A stretch of DNA of 64,000 bases from Streptomyces iranensis (lineage in GTDB: Bacteria > Actinomycetota > Actinomycetes > Streptomycetales > Streptomycetaceae): assembly GCF_017874715.1 (NCBI RefSeq), contig NZ_JAGGLR010000027.1, positions 1 through 64,000 on the forward strand. Reading direction: 5' to 3'. Below, in pieces: positions 25,213 through 34,806 of the stretch. The notes beneath the pieces were generated by a model. The model ran no database searches. It saw only the letters and a program-made list of their open reading frames with translations, and had not been told where the DNA came from. The translations under genes and the position numbers were made by a program. Within the stretch, counting starts at the first letter, position 1. Every line of letters begins with the position of its first letter.

Positions 25213-26106
25213 TTGAAAACCGGCATGAAGGGTCTACGTCGCGTATCCGCGGTCACGATCACCGCTGGAGCCGTGCTGGCGGCGGGGGCGTTCACCGCCT
25301 CCGCGCAGGCCGCGACGACCGCAAGTCCCACGATCGCCGCCAAGGGCGGGTTCGTGATGAACAACGCCACGGGGAAGAGCCTGTTCACCAAGGCCGCGGA
25401 CAACCGTCTTTCCACCGGCTCCACCACCAAGATCATGACCGCCCGGGTGGTGCTCGCGCAGCCGAACCTGAACCTGGACGCCAAGGTCACGGTCCAGAAG
25501 GCGTACAGCGACTACATCGTCGACAACAACTGGGCCTCCTCGGCCAAGCTGATCGTCGGCGACAAGGTCACCGTCCGCCAGCTGCTGTACGGGCTGATGC
25601 TGCCGTCCGGCTGTGACGCGGCGTACGCGCTGGCGGACAAGTTCGGCACCGGCTCCACCCGGGCCGCGCGGGTGAAGTCGTTCATCGGCAAGATGAACAC
25701 CACCGCCAAGTCCCTCGGGCTGACGAACACCCACTTCGACTCGTTCGACGGCATCGGGCACGGCGCCAACTACTCGACACCGCGCGATCTGACCAAGCTG
25801 GCCAGCAGCGCGATGAAGTACTCCACGTTCCGCTCGGTCGTGAAGACGAAGTCGACCAAGCAGAAGGTGACCACGAAGAGCGGTGGCTACCGCTACATGT
25901 CGTGGACCAACACCAACAACCTGCTGGGCAGCTACTCGGGCACCATCGGAGTCAAGACCGGCTCGGGTCCGGAGGCCAAGTACTGCCTGGTCTTCGCCGC
26001 CACCCGGAACGGGAAGACGATGATCGGCACCGTCCTCGCCTCCACCTCGGTGGACAACCGCACAAAGGACGCGAAGAAGCTGATGGACTACGGCTTCAGC
26101 AGGTAG
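25213..26106 (+). CDS. D-alanyl-D-alanine carboxypeptidase (peptidase S11)
   Basis: A 297-residue secreted low-molecular-weight penicillin-binding protein. A signal peptide (about 1-33, hydrophobic VTITAGAVLAAGAFTASAQA) precedes the catalytic domain. The three active-site motifs are STTK (serine nucleophile and lysine), SGC in LMLPSGCDAAYAL in place of the usual SxN, and KTG in GVKTGSG. It trims the terminal D-Ala of peptidoglycan stem peptides outside the membrane. The TTG at 25213 has GGAG nine bases upstream; the ATG 12 bases later is too far from it. It lacks the C-terminal amphipathic anchor of DacA-type enzymes. Confidence 0.88.
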   Translation: MKTGMKGLRRVSAVTITAGAVLAAGAFTASAQAATTASPTIAAKGGFVMNNATGKSLFTKAADNRLSTGSTTKIMTARVVLAQPNLNLDAKVTVQKAYSDYIVDNNWASSAKLIVGDKVTVRQLLYGLMLPSGCDAAYALADKFGTGSTRAARVKSFIGKMNTTAKSLGLTNTHFDSFDGIGHGANYSTPRDLTKLASSAMKYSTFRSVVKTKSTKQKVTTKSGGYRYMSWTNTNNLLGSYSGTIGVKTGSGPEAKYCLVFAATRNGKTMIGTVLASTSVDNRTKDAKKLMDYGFSR

Positions 26107-26127
26107 CCGTCACCCGCGGCACAGCGA

Positions 26128-26169
26128 GGGGCCTGCCCCGTGAACCCATCGGGTCGCGGGGCAGGCCCC
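26128..26169. terminator. Terminator between convergent genes
   Basis: GGGGCCTGCCCCG and CGGGGCAGGCCCC form a 13-base stem 22 bases after the carboxypeptidase stop; the gene on the other side converges on it. Confidence 0.85.
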
Positions 26170-26238
26170 AGTGTCCTTCTTCCACGGAGATCCGCCAGAA
26201 GGACCCTGGCCGTGGCCCGGCGTGGCCCGGCGCCGTGC

Positions 26239-26826
26239 TCAGCGCACCGCGTTCCAGGAGTGCGCCACGTCCACCACGACATGCCCGCCGGTCTGGAAGG
26301 CCCGGAACGGCAGCCGTGCCCGCACCCCGAGGCCGACCTGGGTCTCACCCTCGAAGCTGGCGCCGAAGCGGGTGTCCCGGAAGGTCTGGTAGCCGGAGAT
26401 GTCCACGCCCGGCAGCGGCTTGCGCGCCCGCCCCGGGTACGACTCCGCGCCGCTGCCCGGGTCATAGCTCGGCGCGGACACATGGATGTCCAGGATCGCG
26501 CCGCCGCGGACCGGGATCTCCTCGCCCGAGCCGTCCTGGTACAGGGTGTTCACGTACCCCACGCGGTAGCCGACGGGATCGGCGGCCGTGGCCCCCTTCA
26601 CGTCGAACACGATGCGGTCGTAGCACGCGTGCCGGCCCGTCCTGATGTTCCCCAGCGGTGCGTGTCCCGCCGGCTGGGCCGTCTTCTCGCCGCTGCCCCA
26701 GCCGGTCTCACAGGTCGTCGCCGCCTTGGCCGCGGTCGGCGTGACGGCCCCGGCCGTCCCCGCCGTCGCCGCCAGCGCGCCGCCCGCGAGCGTCATCGCC
26801 GCGAGTGCGGTCCCCCACCGTCGCAT
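26239..26826 (-). CDS. Secreted AMIN-like domain protein
   Basis: A 195-residue exported protein. The N-terminal MRRWGTALAAMTLAGGALA begins a signal peptide that ends about residue 28, followed by a beta-rich domain (CYDRIVFDVKG, VGYRVGYVNTL, FRDTRFGASFEGETQVGLGV, and a final HVVVDVAHSW) of the AMIN-like type found in actinobacterial secreted proteins. Two Cys in the mature part may pair. AMIN-type domains bind cell-wall material in other proteins; the role here is unknown. Confidence 0.75.
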   Translation of the reverse strand: MRRWGTALAAMTLAGGALAATAGTAGAVTPTAAKAATTCETGWGSGEKTAQPAGHAPLGNIRTGRHACYDRIVFDVKGATAADPVGYRVGYVNTLYQDGSGEEIPVRGGAILDIHVSAPSYDPGSGAESYPGRARKPLPGVDISGYQTFRDTRFGASFEGETQVGLGVRARLPFRAFQTGGHVVVDVAHSWNAVR

Positions 26827-27041
26827 GGTCGAGCCCCCAATGGTCCGTTGTCCGTTGATGACAGGTGATTCACGGGGTTGGACGGGCCGGGGCGGTGAGA
26901 GGTTGTCCCGGTCCGGGAAATGTGTCCCGAATGCTACGTGCGCGGGGGGTACTCATGGCGGTCGTCCGGGGGTTTTCCCCCGAGCGGGTCGGCCGGTTGC
27001 CCGGATGGGACGGGAGAGCCGGTTCGACAAGTCTTGTGCAT

Positions 27042-28535
27042 ATGAGACCGACGACCGGCAGAACCGCCGCACTGGCCCTCGCCACCGCCGCCACCGCCTC
27101 CCTCCTCGGGGTCGCGTCCGCGAACGCGACCCCGGACCCGGCGGCCGACCCGACCGCCGCCGCGCCCGACTGGGGCGCCTGCGAGGGCACCGGGCTCGAC
27201 CCCCGTCAGGAATGCGCCACGATCAAGGTGCCGCTGGACTACCGCGACCCCGGCGGCAAGCGGATCTCCCTCGCCGTCTCCCGCATCCCCAGCGAGCGGC
27301 CACAGGCCCGCCGGGGCGCCCTGCTGCTGATCCCGGGCGGCCCCGGATCGCCGGGTCTTGACCGGCCAAGCACGCTCGGCAAGCGGCTGCCGAAGTCGGT
27401 GCGGGACGCCTACGACATCGTCAGCTTCGACCCGCGCGGCCTGGGGAAGTCCACGCACACCGGATGCGATCTGAACACCGACGATCTCTCGCTGCTCGCC
27501 TCCCGCCCCTGGCCCGCCCCCGGCGGGGACATCACGCGGAACATCACCACCGGCCGTCGCATCGCCGACACCTGCGCCCGCAACGGCGGCGAACTGCTGC
27601 GCAACATCAGCACCGTCAACGAGGCGCGGGACATCGACAGCGTCCGCCGGGCGCTCGGCGAGCGGAAGCTGTCCGCGTGGGGCGTCTCCTACGGGACGTA
27701 TGTGGGCTCCGTCTACGCGCAGATGTTCCCCGAGCACACCGACCGCTGGGTGCTGGACAGCAATGACGACCCGAACCCGGAGCGGGTGGAGCGCGGCTGG
27801 CTGGCCAACTACGCCGTGGGCGTCGAGGACACCTTCCCCGACTTCGCCCGCTGGGCCTCCGCGCCCGACAGCCCCGTGCGGCTCGCCGGGACCCCCGACG
27901 GGGTGCGGCGGCGGGTCCTGGACCTCGCCGCCCGGCTGGACGCGAAGCCGCTGCCGTGGCCCGGCGCCAACCCGCCCGAGCTGAACGGCAACGCGCTGCG
28001 CCAGAGCATGCTGGACGCTCTGTACTCCCGGGACGACTTCGAGAGCCTGGCCCGGCTGATCGTCGACGCGGACGCGGGCAAGGTGCCCGCCGAGGCACCG
28101 GCCGACCCCCCTCAGGACGCCGCGGCCGTGTCCCTCGCGACCATCTGCAACGACGTGGAGTGGCCCACCTCCCTGCCCGGCTACGCGCGGGATGTCGCCG
28201 CCAGCCGTAAGAGCCACCCGCTCACCGCGGGCATGCCGGTGAACGTCACGCCGTGCACGTTCTGGCACGACGAGCCGCGGGACAAGCCGGTGCGCATCAC
28301 CGACCAGGGGCCGTCGAACGTCCTGCTGGTGCAGAACAAGCGCGATGTGGCCACCCCGTACAGCGGGGCGCTGGGCCTCCGGCGCTCTTACGGAGACCGG
28401 GCCCGGATGGTCAGCGTGGACGCGATGGGTCATGGCGCGGCGTACCTGGAGAACGGCAGCGCCTGCGCGGACCGGAGGGTCACGGACTTCCTGCTGACCG
28501 GGGAGCGGCCGAAGCGCGATGTGCTCTGCCGGTGA
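27042..28535 (+). CDS. Secreted alpha/beta hydrolase (tripeptidyl aminopeptidase family)
   Basis: A 497-residue exported serine hydrolase similar to Streptomyces tripeptidyl aminopeptidases (SlpD/SlpE, family S33). A signal peptide spans about 1-32. The oxyanion region LLLIPGGPGSPG is followed by FDPRGLGKSTHTGC, the nucleophile elbow GVSYGTYVG with its Ser, and the C-terminal catalytic region with Asp (VQNKRDVATPYSGAL) and His (DAMGHGAA). The Cys-bearing C-terminal TAP domain is present (SACADRRVTDFLL). It probably removes N-terminal peptides outside the cell. The ATG at 27042 follows a weak ribosome site. Confidence 0.86.
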   Translation: MRPTTGRTAALALATAATASLLGVASANATPDPAADPTAAAPDWGACEGTGLDPRQECATIKVPLDYRDPGGKRISLAVSRIPSERPQARRGALLLIPGGPGSPGLDRPSTLGKRLPKSVRDAYDIVSFDPRGLGKSTHTGCDLNTDDLSLLASRPWPAPGGDITRNITTGRRIADTCARNGGELLRNISTVNEARDIDSVRRALGERKLSAWGVSYGTYVGSVYAQMFPEHTDRWVLDSNDDPNPERVERGWLANYAVGVEDTFPDFARWASAPDSPVRLAGTPDGVRRRVLDLAARLDAKPLPWPGANPPELNGNALRQSMLDALYSRDDFESLARLIVDADAGKVPAEAPADPPQDAAAVSLATICNDVEWPTSLPGYARDVAASRKSHPLTAGMPVNVTPCTFWHDEPRDKPVRITDQGPSNVLLVQNKRDVATPYSGALGLRRSYGDRARMVSVDAMGHGAAYLENGSACADRRVTDFLLTGERPKRDVLCR

Positions 28536-28564
28536 CGCCTGTGACGAGCCACCGATGAACGCGG

Positions 28565-28598
28565 AGAGCCCCGCCCCGGGAAACCGGGGCGGGGCTCT
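28565..28598. terminator. Terminator between hydrolase and argS
   Basis: AGAGCCCCGCCCCGG and CCGGGGCGGGGCTCT form a 15-base stem with a four-base loop, placed between two convergent genes. Confidence 0.88.
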
Positions 28599-28612
28599 TC
28601 ACACGCGGTGGC

Positions 28613-30403
28613 TCAGAGGCGCTCGGGGGTGCGGATGCCCAGCAGGGACATGCCCTGTCCCAGCGTGCGCGCCGTGATGTCGCACAGGAAGAGGCGGTTC
28701 TCCACCTGGGACGGGCCGCCCTCCGCCTTCAGGACCGGGCACTGGTCGTAGAAGGTCGTGTAGAGCGAGGCGAGTTGGTAGAGATACCCGGCCAGCTTGT
28801 GCGGCTCGTACCCGGTGGCCACCTCGCGCAGCGTCTCCCCGAACTGGTCGAGGTGCAGGCCCAGCGCCCGCTCGGCCGGGGCCAGCGGAAGCTCCGGGTG
28901 GGCCAGCGGCCGCTGGTCCTCCCGGGCGAGCCGCAGGATCGACTTGATCCGGGCGTACGCGTACTGGAGATAGACCGAGGTGTCCCCGTTGAGCGAGACC
29001 ATCTGGTCGAGGTCGAACTTGTAGTCCCGCGAGGCGGAGGTGGACAGATCGGCGTACTTCACCGCGCCGACACCGACCTGGGCGCCGCGTTCGAGGATGT
29101 CCTCCTCCGTGAGGCTGAGCTTCTTCTCGCTCTTCTCCCGGACCACGGCCGCGGCCCGCTCGGTGGCCTCGTCCAGCAGATCCTCCAGCCGCACCGTCTC
29201 GCCCGCGCGGGTCTTGAACGGCTTGCCGTCCTTGCCCAGGACGGTGCCGAAGGCGAGCTGCGCGGCGTGCACCTGGTCATTGAGCCAGCCGATCCGGCGG
29301 GCGGTCTCGAAGACCATCTTGAAGTGCAGCGACTGCCGGGCGTCCACCACATACAGCAGGGTGTCGGCCTTCAGGTGCTGCACCCGGTCGCGGATCGCGG
29401 AGAGGTCGGTGGCCGCATAGCCGAAGCCGCCGTCGGACTTCTGGACGATCAGCGGCACCGGATTGCCCTCGGGGCCCTTGATGTCGTCGAAGAAGACGCA
29501 CAGCGCGCCCTCGGAGCGCACGGCGACACCGGACTCCTCCAGCAGCCGGCAGGTCTCGGCCAGCATGTCGTTGTAACCCGACTCACCGACCACGTCGGGG
29601 TCGTGGATCTCGATGTCCAGCTTGTCGAAGACCGAGTAGAAGTAGATCTTCGACTCGTCCACGAACTTCCGCCACAGGGCGATGGTCTCCTCGTCGCCCG
29701 CCTGGAGGTCCACCACCCGCCGCCGGGACCGCTCCTTGAACTCCGCGTCGGAGTCGAAGAGCACCCGCGCGGCCTTGTAGAGCCGGTTGAGGTTGGACAT
29801 GGCCTCCTCGCCGGAGGAGGCGTCCTTGTGGTCCAGCTCGTGCGGGTGCTCGATCAGATACTGGATGAGCATGCCGAACTGGGTGCCCCAGTCGCCGATG
29901 TGGTGGCGGCGGATCACCTGCTCACCCGCGAACTCCAGGATCCGCACCACCGCGTCGCCGATCACCGCCGAGCGCAGATGGCCGACGTGCATCTCCTTGG
30001 CCACATTCGGCTGGGCGTAGTCGATCACGGTGGTGCCGGGCGCCTGCGCGAACGGCACGCCGAGGCGGTCGTCGGCGGCGCGGGCGGCGAGGGTCGCGGT
30101 GATCGCGGAGTCGGCGATCGTGATGTTGAGGAAGCCGGGGCCGGAGACCTCGATGTCGGCGATCACCGGATCGGGGTCGGCCGAGGTGGCGGCGACCGGA
30201 AGGTGCGCCACGACCTTGGCGGCCAGCTCACGGGGGTTTCCCTTGAGCTGCTTGGCCAGCGCCAGCATCCCGTTGGCCTGGAAGTCGGCCCGGTCGCTTC
30301 GTCGCAGCAGCGGATCCGCGGAGCCGGCCTCCGGCAGAGCAGCCGAGAGGGCGTCCGCGACGCGCTGATGGACCGTAGCGGCGAGGGAAAGGACCGATGC
30401 CAT
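28613..30403 (-). CDS. argS: Arginyl-tRNA synthetase
   Basis: A 596-residue class I synthetase. An N-terminal Arg-tRNA-synthetase-specific domain spans about 1-115. The HIGH box is HVGHLRSA in PNVAKEMHVGHLRSAVIGDA, followed by HHIGDWGTQFGMLI, the family-specific SDGGFGYAATDLSAI, and a C-terminal anticodon-binding DALR domain (from about 470, ending LGIRTPERL). The KMSKS box is not obvious, as in many ArgRS where it is degenerate. The ATG begins MASVLSLAATVH; the much longer open frame on this strand is an antisense shadow of lysS. It is divergent from lysS across about 180 bases. Confidence 0.96.
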   Translation of the reverse strand: MASVLSLAATVHQRVADALSAALPEAGSADPLLRRSDRADFQANGMLALAKQLKGNPRELAAKVVAHLPVAATSADPDPVIADIEVSGPGFLNITIADSAITATLAARAADDRLGVPFAQAPGTTVIDYAQPNVAKEMHVGHLRSAVIGDAVVRILEFAGEQVIRRHHIGDWGTQFGMLIQYLIEHPHELDHKDASSGEEAMSNLNRLYKAARVLFDSDAEFKERSRRRVVDLQAGDEETIALWRKFVDESKIYFYSVFDKLDIEIHDPDVVGESGYNDMLAETCRLLEESGVAVRSEGALCVFFDDIKGPEGNPVPLIVQKSDGGFGYAATDLSAIRDRVQHLKADTLLYVVDARQSLHFKMVFETARRIGWLNDQVHAAQLAFGTVLGKDGKPFKTRAGETVRLEDLLDEATERAAAVVREKSEKKLSLTEEDILERGAQVGVGAVKYADLSTSASRDYKFDLDQMVSLNGDTSVYLQYAYARIKSILRLAREDQRPLAHPELPLAPAERALGLHLDQFGETLREVATGYEPHKLAGYLYQLASLYTTFYDQCPVLKAEGGPSQVENRLFLCDITARTLGQGMSLLGIRTPERL

Positions 30404-30586
30404 GGATGAGGTGCCATTCCGATAGTGGTGGTATGGACAACCCAGTATTTCACGGCGGGTCCAACGATTTCCCCGGCCTGTGGACAACCCGGGCTCGCCC
30501 GGCGGGCCCTGTGGGCAAATCCGGAGGGGCCTGTTCCGTCTGGGACAATGGGCGGTGCCATGACCGCAAGGAAGGAAGTGCCGACC

Positions 30587-32308
30587 GTGGCTCAGAGCAC
30601 CGAGACCGACTGGGTCTCCCGATTCGCCGACGAGGTCATTGCCGAGGCGGAGCGCCGCGCCCCGGGCAAACCTGTCGTCGTCGCCTCGGGCCTCAGCCCG
30701 TCCGGCCCGATCCACCTCGGCAATCTGCGCGAGGTCATGACCCCGCACCTGGTCGCCGACGAGATCCGGCGCCGGGGCCGCGAGTGCGTTCACATCCTGT
30801 CCTGGGACGACTACGACCGGTATCGCAAGGTTCCGGCCGGGATCGACCCCTCCTGGTCCGAGCACATCGGCAAGCCGCTCACCTCGGTCCCGGCCCCGCC
30901 CGGGTCCCCGTATGCGAACTGGGCGGAGCACTTCAAGGCGCCGATGGCCGAGGCGCTGCGGGAGATGGGCATCGAGTTCCACCCCGTCAGCCAGACCGAG
31001 ATGTACACCTCGGGGGCGTACCGGGAGCAGATCCTGCACGCGATGCGCCACCGCCGGGAGATCGACGCCGTCCTGGACCGGTACCGCACCAAGGACAAGC
31101 CCGGCGCCAAGAAGCCCAAGCAGCAGCAGAAGCCGGTGGACGAGGCCGAGCTGGTCGCCGCCGAGGGCTCGGGCGCGGCCGCCGAGGACGACGGCAGCGC
31201 GGGCGCGGCGGGTTACTACCCGTACAAGCCGTACTGCTCGGTCTGCGAGCGCGATATGACCACGGTGACCTCGTACGACGACGAGACCACCGAGCTGGCG
31301 TACACCTGCGCGTGCGGCCACGGCGAGACCGTCCGCCTGAGCGAGCACAACCGCGGCAAGCTGGTCTGGAAGGTCGACTGGCCGATGCGCTGGGCGTACG
31401 AGGGCGTGGTCTTCGAGCCCTCGGGCGTCGACCACTCCTCGCCCGGCTCGTCCTATGTGGTCGGCGGCCAGATCATCCGCGAGGTCTTCGGCGGGGACCA
31501 GCCCATCGGGCCGATGTACGCGTTTGTGGGCATCAGCGGCATGGCCAAGATGTCCTCCTCCAAGGGCGGTGTGCCCACCCCGGCCGACGCGCTGGAGATC
31601 ATGGAGGCGCCGCTGCTGCGCTGGCTGTACGCCCGCCGCCGGCCCAACCAGTCCTTCAAGATCGCCTTCGATCAGGAGATCCAGCGGACCTACGACGAGT
31701 GGGACGCGCTGGAGCGGAAGATCACCGAGTCCACGGCCCAGCCCGGGGACGCGGCCGCGTACCGCCGCGCGACCCGCACCGCCACGGGCGAGCTGCCCAG
31801 CACCCCGCGCCCGCTGCCGTACCGCACGCTGGCCTCGGTGGTGGACATCACCACCGGCCATGACGAGCAGACGCTGCGCATCCTCGGCGAGCTCGACCCC
31901 GACAATCCGGTGAAGTCCCTGGAGGAGACCCGGCCCCGGCTCGACAAGGCCGAGCGCTGGATCACCACCCAGGTCCCGGCCGATCAGCGCACCCGGGTCC
32001 GGGACGAGCCGGACACGGAGCGGCTGGCCGCGCTGGGCGACACCGAGCGGGAGTCGCTGCGGCTGCTGCTCGACGGCCTGGACGACCACTGGTCGCTGGA
32101 CGGCCTCACCACGCTGGTCTACGGGGTGCCCAAGATCCAGGCGGGGCTGTCGCCGGAGGCCAAGCCGACGCCGGAGCTGAAGGTCGCCCAGCGGTCGTTC
32201 TTCGCACTGCTCTACACCCTGCTGGTCGGGCGGGACACCGGCCCCCGGCTGCCCACGCTGCTGCTGGCGGTGGGGGCGGACCGGGTGCGCAAGCTGCTCG
32301 CGGCCTGA
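30587..32308 (+). CDS. lysS: Lysyl-tRNA synthetase, class I
   Basis: A 573-residue class I LysRS, the form typical of archaea and some bacteria, including Streptomyces. The HIGH-like box is GPIHLGNLREV, a four-Cys zinc-binding segment lies near 210-245 (YCSVCERDM and YTCACGHG), and the KMSKS box is KMSSSKGG in ISGMAKMSSSKGGVPTP. A Lys/Gln-rich insert sits around 165-180. The GTG at 30587 has GGAAGGAAG with ideal spacing; an ATG 27 bases upstream is possible but has no ribosome site. A hairpin follows the gene. Confidence 0.95.
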   Translation: MAQSTETDWVSRFADEVIAEAERRAPGKPVVVASGLSPSGPIHLGNLREVMTPHLVADEIRRRGRECVHILSWDDYDRYRKVPAGIDPSWSEHIGKPLTSVPAPPGSPYANWAEHFKAPMAEALREMGIEFHPVSQTEMYTSGAYREQILHAMRHRREIDAVLDRYRTKDKPGAKKPKQQQKPVDEAELVAAEGSGAAAEDDGSAGAAGYYPYKPYCSVCERDMTTVTSYDDETTELAYTCACGHGETVRLSEHNRGKLVWKVDWPMRWAYEGVVFEPSGVDHSSPGSSYVVGGQIIREVFGGDQPIGPMYAFVGISGMAKMSSSKGGVPTPADALEIMEAPLLRWLYARRRPNQSFKIAFDQEIQRTYDEWDALERKITESTAQPGDAAAYRRATRTATGELPSTPRPLPYRTLASVVDITTGHDEQTLRILGELDPDNPVKSLEETRPRLDKAERWITTQVPADQRTRVRDEPDTERLAALGDTERESLRLLLDGLDDHWSLDGLTTLVYGVPKIQAGLSPEAKPTPELKVAQRSFFALLYTLLVGRDTGPRLPTLLLAVGADRVRKLLAA

Positions 32309-32324
32309 CCTCCGCCACCCCCGG

Positions 32325-32361
32325 GCGCCGGGCGGAATGGCCTTACGGCCGCCGCCCGGCG
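32325..32361. terminator. Hairpin after lysS
   Basis: GCGCCGGGCGG and CCGCCCGGCG pair across a 16-base loop, 17 bases beyond the lysS stop and before the convergent DUF2637 gene. Confidence 0.6.
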
Positions 32362-32402
32362 TTCCGGCTTCGCGAAGTGGTTGCGGGACGGCTGCGGGAC
32401 GG

Positions 32403-33866
32403 CTACGGGATGGCCTCGCGCTCCAGGCGGACGCGCTCCTTGAAGTCCTCGACGTACCCGGCCAGCTCGCTGTTGCTGAGGTCGGTCACGCCGTAGGTCT
32501 CTCGCAGCCGCTGCCCGAACTGGTACGCGGAGGGGTACCGGCTGTGGTCGGCGAGGAACTGGCGGAAGGTCGCGTAGTAGACCTCCTCGCGCGGCACGTC
32601 GTCCGGCAGCTGGTTGAGCTGCTGCTCCGGCTGCAGCTCCTCGTACGCGAACCGCTCGGGCTCGCGCTGCTCCGGTACGTAGACGCCCTGATGGCTCCCC
32701 ACGCCCTCACCGCCGAGCGGCCGCACCCGGCCGCCGGGCCCGACCGGCACGGTCAGCTGGGGCTGCGGGGGCTGTGGCTGCTGGAACTGCTGCGGCTGCT
32801 GCTCGGGCTGCGCCGCCTGGCCCGGGACCTGCTGGTCCTGCGGCTGGAGCTGCTGCGGCTGCTGTGCCTGCTGCGGGTGCTGGAGCTGCTGGGGCTGTTG
32901 CTCGACCGGCGCGGGGTGGGCGGCCGCCGGGTCGAAGGGCACGGCGTTCCGGCCGTCATGGCCCTGCCCGGCGGGCTGCTGGTACACCGGCAGGGGCAGC
33001 GAGAGCGGCAGCTCCTGCGTCTGGGGCTGCTGGGGGTGCTGCTGCGGGCCCAGGTCCACCAGGGCCCCCGGCGCGCCGTACGGGCCCGGCTGGGCCTCCA
33101 GGGACGCGCTGCTGGGCCGCGTCCCGTCCGCCGCGGCCGACCGGCCAGGGGGGAGCGCGGTCGCCGACACCGTGGACGGGTCCAGACCGGCCGCCGCGAG
33201 CCCCGCCGGTGCGGTGTCCGCCAGTGGCACCCCGTACCGCGCCAGCCGCAGCGGCATCAGCGACTCCACGGGCGCCTTACGGCGCCAGGACCGTCCGTAG
33301 CGGGCCCGCAGCCGGGCCTGGTAAACCAGCCGGTCCTGCTCCAGCCTGATGACCTCCTCGTAGCTGCGCAGCTCCCACAGCTTCATCCGGCGCCACAGCC
33401 GGAAGGTGGGCACCGGCGCGAGCAGCCAGCGGGCGATGCGGACCGACTCCATGTGCCGGTCGGCGGTGATGTCGGCGATCCGGCCGACCGCGTGCCGGGC
33501 GGCCTCGACGGAGACGACGAACAGGATCGGGATCACGCCGTGCATGCCGACGCCGACCGGGTCCGGCCAGGCGGCCGCGCCGTTGAAGGCGATGGTGGCC
33601 GCGGTCAGCAGCCAGGCGGTCTGGCGCAGCAGCGGGAAGGGAATGCGGATCCAGGTGAGCAGCAGATCCAGCGCGAGCAGGACCACGATCCCCGCGTCGA
33701 TGCCGATCGGGAAGACATTGGCGAACTTGCCAAAGCCCTTGTCGAGGGCGAGATCGCGCACCGCGGCGTAGGAACCGGCGAAGCCGATCCCGGCGATCAC
33801 CACCGCCCCGGTGACGACCACCCCGGCCAGTATTCGGTGCATCCGTGTCAGTTGCATCGCGGCCAC
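32403..33866 (-). CDS. DUF2637 membrane protein with Gln/Pro-rich linker
   Basis: A 487-residue protein. The N-terminal DUF2637 part has about four membrane helices (ILAGVVVTGAVVIAGIGFAG, then FPIGIDAGIVVLLALDLLLT, AWLLTAATIAFNGAAAW and MHGVIPILFVVSVEAA). A cytoplasmic region of about 180 residues with Arg-rich helices follows, then a Q/P-rich low-complexity stretch (about 265-385, QQPQQLQ-type repeats). It ends in a folded helical domain that may bind DNA (YYATFRQFLADHSRYPSAYQ, then TDLSNSELAGYVEDFKERV). DUF2637 relates to plasmid spread proteins (SpdB) of actinomycetes; the chromosomal role is not known. The GTG start is supported by GGGGAGGGG. Confidence 0.75.
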   Translation of the reverse strand: MAAMQLTRMHRILAGVVVTGAVVIAGIGFAGSYAAVRDLALDKGFGKFANVFPIGIDAGIVVLLALDLLLTWIRIPFPLLRQTAWLLTAATIAFNGAAAWPDPVGVGMHGVIPILFVVSVEAARHAVGRIADITADRHMESVRIARWLLAPVPTFRLWRRMKLWELRSYEEVIRLEQDRLVYQARLRARYGRSWRRKAPVESLMPLRLARYGVPLADTAPAGLAAAGLDPSTVSATALPPGRSAAADGTRPSSASLEAQPGPYGAPGALVDLGPQQHPQQPQTQELPLSLPLPVYQQPAGQGHDGRNAVPFDPAAAHPAPVEQQPQQLQHPQQAQQPQQLQPQDQQVPGQAAQPEQQPQQFQQPQPPQPQLTVPVGPGGRVRPLGGEGVGSHQGVYVPEQREPERFAYEELQPEQQLNQLPDDVPREEVYYATFRQFLADHSRYPSAYQFGQRLRETYGVTDLSNSELAGYVEDFKERVRLEREAIP

Positions 33867-33954
33867 CCGCGACCCCTCCCCGTCCTCAACAACAGCCGCA
33901 TCAGAGTCGCATACACGTCAAGGCTCAGGGGCGGGAAGGGGTCGTGTCGGCGAA

Positions 33955-34659
33955 TCAGGCCCCGCTCTTGGCGCCCTTACCGATGGCGCCGACGGTCTCC
34001 TTGGCCGCGGACTTGGCGTCCTTGAGCAGGTCGGCCGCGTCCGGCGCCTTGGCGGTCTCATAGCCCGCGCCGTCGTACTGGAGGGTGATGACGACATTGG
34101 CGGTGCGGACCACGACCGTCTGGTCGCGGAAGTCGTCGCCGTCCTTCTTCTCCTTGGTGCTGACCGTGGTCGCCTCGTCGCCGATGCCCGCGACCTTCTC
34201 GGTCTTGGGGTCGGTCACCTTGCCGGCGGTGGCGGCCCTGCTCGCCTGCTGGGCGGCGTACTCCCCGGCGCGCTTGTCGCCGGAGCCGAGCCCCGGGTCG
34301 GAGCGGAACAGCTTGAGGGAGACGGTCAGCGAGCGGTAGTCGAACTTGTCGAGGCCGCTCCACAGGCAGCTGGCCGACGTATTGGTGTCGGCCGAGGGAA
34401 GGGCCTTGCCCTTCTTGTTCTGAGCCTTGGGGACGAGATCGTCGACCGTCTTCCCGGAAAGCGTGGAGCACACATCGGGCAGCTTGCTGAACTTCGCTGC
34501 CGCGACGGTGGGTGAAGCGCTGGGCGAGCCGGGTCTCGCTGAGCCACCGGCGTTCTTGTCGTCCTTCTTGTCCGAGCCGGAGGAGCAGCCGGCGACGAGC
34601 ACCACCGGTACGGTCGCGCAGGCGAGTATTCGGGCGAGTCGCGGGGCTGAACGGTGCAT
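33955..34659 (-). CDS. DUF3558-type lipoprotein
   Basis: A 234-residue predicted lipoprotein: a signal peptide ends at the lipobox LVAGC (Cys near residue 22), then a Ser/Gly/Lys linker, then a domain with the order seen in DUF3558 proteins (KLPDVCSTLSGKTVDDLVP, a second Cys in SCLWSG, and a terminal beta/alpha part with VVVRTANVVITLQYDG). The two Cys probably form a disulfide. It is a neighbour and likely distant paralogue of the next lipoprotein gene. The start at 34659 was chosen for signal-peptide length; an ATG 15 bases upstream is possible. Confidence 0.72.
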   Translation of the reverse strand: MHRSAPRLARILACATVPVVLVAGCSSGSDKKDDKNAGGSARPGSPSASPTVAAAKFSKLPDVCSTLSGKTVDDLVPKAQNKKGKALPSADTNTSASCLWSGLDKFDYRSLTVSLKLFRSDPGLGSGDKRAGEYAAQQASRAATAGKVTDPKTEKVAGIGDEATTVSTKEKKDGDDFRDQTVVVRTANVVITLQYDGAGYETAKAPDAADLLKDAKSAAKETVGAIGKGAKSGA

Positions 34660-34806
34660 GGGTCCTTCGCTCATTCTCTGTCGATGGGCGGACGTGCCGC
34701 CCGCGTCATTAGTCGGCACGGTACGCGGCCGACGCGCGGGCGTCCCAATTTCCGAGGTCTCCGCGGGGAGGGGCCGGGGTGCTCGCGGGGGTGCGGCGAG
34801 GACCCG

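Noticed and set aside
28613..32089. A 1158-codon frame running through argS and antisense over lysS
   Set aside because: Only the last 596 codons are ArgRS, with a clear start; the rest is an antisense shadow of lysS in high-GC DNA.
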